The notes beneath the pieces are model-generated. The model was not told the origin of the DNA, searched no databases, and worked only from the letters and a program-made list of their open reading frames with translations. 5,621 nucleotides of DNA from Pseudomonadota bacterium (GTDB lineage: Bacteria; Pseudomonadota; Gammaproteobacteria; Xanthomonadales; Xanthomonadaceae), in the NCBI GenBank assembly GCA_023423235.1, contig JAFAFY010000161.1:1-5621 (forward strand), written 5' to 3'. Position numbers and translations under genes: made by a program. Shown one piece after another: positions 5,104-5,621 of this stretch (the stretch's first letter is position 1; each line of letters opens with the position of its first letter).

Positions 5104-5621
5104 GTGGGCGACCGCAGGATGGCGGTCGCGGTACTGGGCGCGGGCTCCTGGGGTACCGCGCTCGCCTCGCTGATCGCGCGCAACGGCCACCCGACCACGC
5201 TGTGGGGCCGCGACGCGGCGACCATCGAGGCGATCGACACCCGCCACGAGAACCCGCGCTACCTGCCGGCGATTGCCCTGCCCGAAGGCCTGCGCGCCAC
5301 CACCGATCTCGCCCGCGCCGTCGAGGGCGCCGGTCTGATCCTGGTGGTGGTGCCCTCGCATGCATTCACCGAAACCCTGGAACTGCTGGCACCGCTGCGC
5401 CCCGAAGGCGTGGGCGTGTCGTGGGCGACCAAGGGCTTCGAGCCCGGCTCTGGCCGGTTCCTGCATGAAGTGGCCGGCGACCTGGTCGGCGACCACGTGC
5501 CGCTGGCCGTGGTCACCGGGCCGTCGTTCGCGCGCGAGGTGGCCTCCGGCCTGCCGACCGCGATCACCGTGCAGTCCGACGACGAGGCGTTCGCGCAGAC
5601 CGTCGCCGGCGTGCTGCACGG
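5104..5621 (+). CDS. gpsA: GpsA, NAD(P)+-dependent glycerol-3-phosphate dehydrogenase (5' half)
   Basis: This cytoplasmic enzyme reduces dihydroxyacetone phosphate to sn-glycerol-3-phosphate for phospholipid synthesis. The first 172 codons are present and the gene leaves the window at its right edge. The nucleotide-binding Rossmann motif is VLGAGSWGTALA (10-21), followed by VVVPSHAF (81-88), WATKGFEPGSGRFLHEV (107-123) and VVTGPSFAREVASGLPTA (136-153), all classic GpsA blocks. The C-terminal substrate domain is outside the window. The start is uncertain: GTG 5104 lies 2 bp after the secB stop, while ATG 5119 (residue 6) gives MAVAVLGAGSWG, also an ordinary GpsA N-terminus. Neither has a good ribosome site, so coupling to secB translation is likely. 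Confidence 0.96.
   Translation, partial: MGDRRMAVAVLGAGSWGTALASLIARNGHPTTLWGRDAATIEAIDTRHENPRYLPAIALPEGLRATTDLARAVEGAGLILVVVPSHAFTETLELLAPLRPEGVGVSWATKGFEPGSGRFLHEVAGDLVGDHVPLAVVTGPSFAREVASGLPTAITVQSDDEAFAQTVAGVLH

Noticed and set aside
3779..5365. A 528-codon minus-strand open frame across the rhodanese, secB and gpsA genes
   Set aside because: It runs through three well-identified plus-strand genes and their promoters, and shows only low-complexity Arg/Gly/Gln sequence.

Overview
This window comes from a GC-rich gammaproteobacterium, most likely a member of the Xanthomonadaceae/Lysobacteraceae (Lysobacter, Luteimonas or Xanthomonas type). The assignment rests on the residue-level look of OleC/OleD, SecB, GpsA and the YibN-like rhodanese, and on the gene order. 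It was made by eye, without a database search. The DNA is densely coding, and no tRNA, rRNA, CRISPR array or insertion sequence is visible.

Left, minus strand (1-1785): oleC followed by the first 42 codons of oleD, joined by an ATGA stop/start overlap. These encode the beta-lactone synthetase and the 2-alkyl-3-oxoalkanoate reductase of the long-chain (head-to-head) olefin/beta-lactone pathway. oleA and oleB are not in the window. Within the pathway, OleD makes the beta-hydroxy acid that OleC closes to a beta-lactone.

Middle, plus strand (1974-3298): two adjacent TenA/thiaminase II-family genes, 2 bp apart and divergent from oleC. The second keeps the catalytic Cys135 and numbers almost exactly like Bacillus subtilis TenA. 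The first has lost that cysteine and several active-site aromatics, and resembles the cysteine-less TenA_E type. They probably act in salvage of the thiamine pyrimidine moiety. A small lipoprotein of unknown function follows (3396-3845).

Right, plus strand (4034-5621): a membrane-anchored YibN-like rhodanese, then secB and the 5' half of gpsA. This is the E. coli yibN-grxC-secB-gpsA neighbourhood without grxC. SecB is the export chaperone and GpsA makes sn-glycerol-3-phosphate for phospholipid synthesis, so this end is an envelope/housekeeping block.

Every inferred transcription unit is preceded by a -10-like hexamer ending in AT and followed directly by CG (five of five). The one before oleC sits so close to the ATG that its mRNA may be leaderless. 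I see no clearly new system here. The best leads are the Cys-less/Cys-containing TenA pair, the shared promoter motif, and the position of oleC at the head of its transcript.
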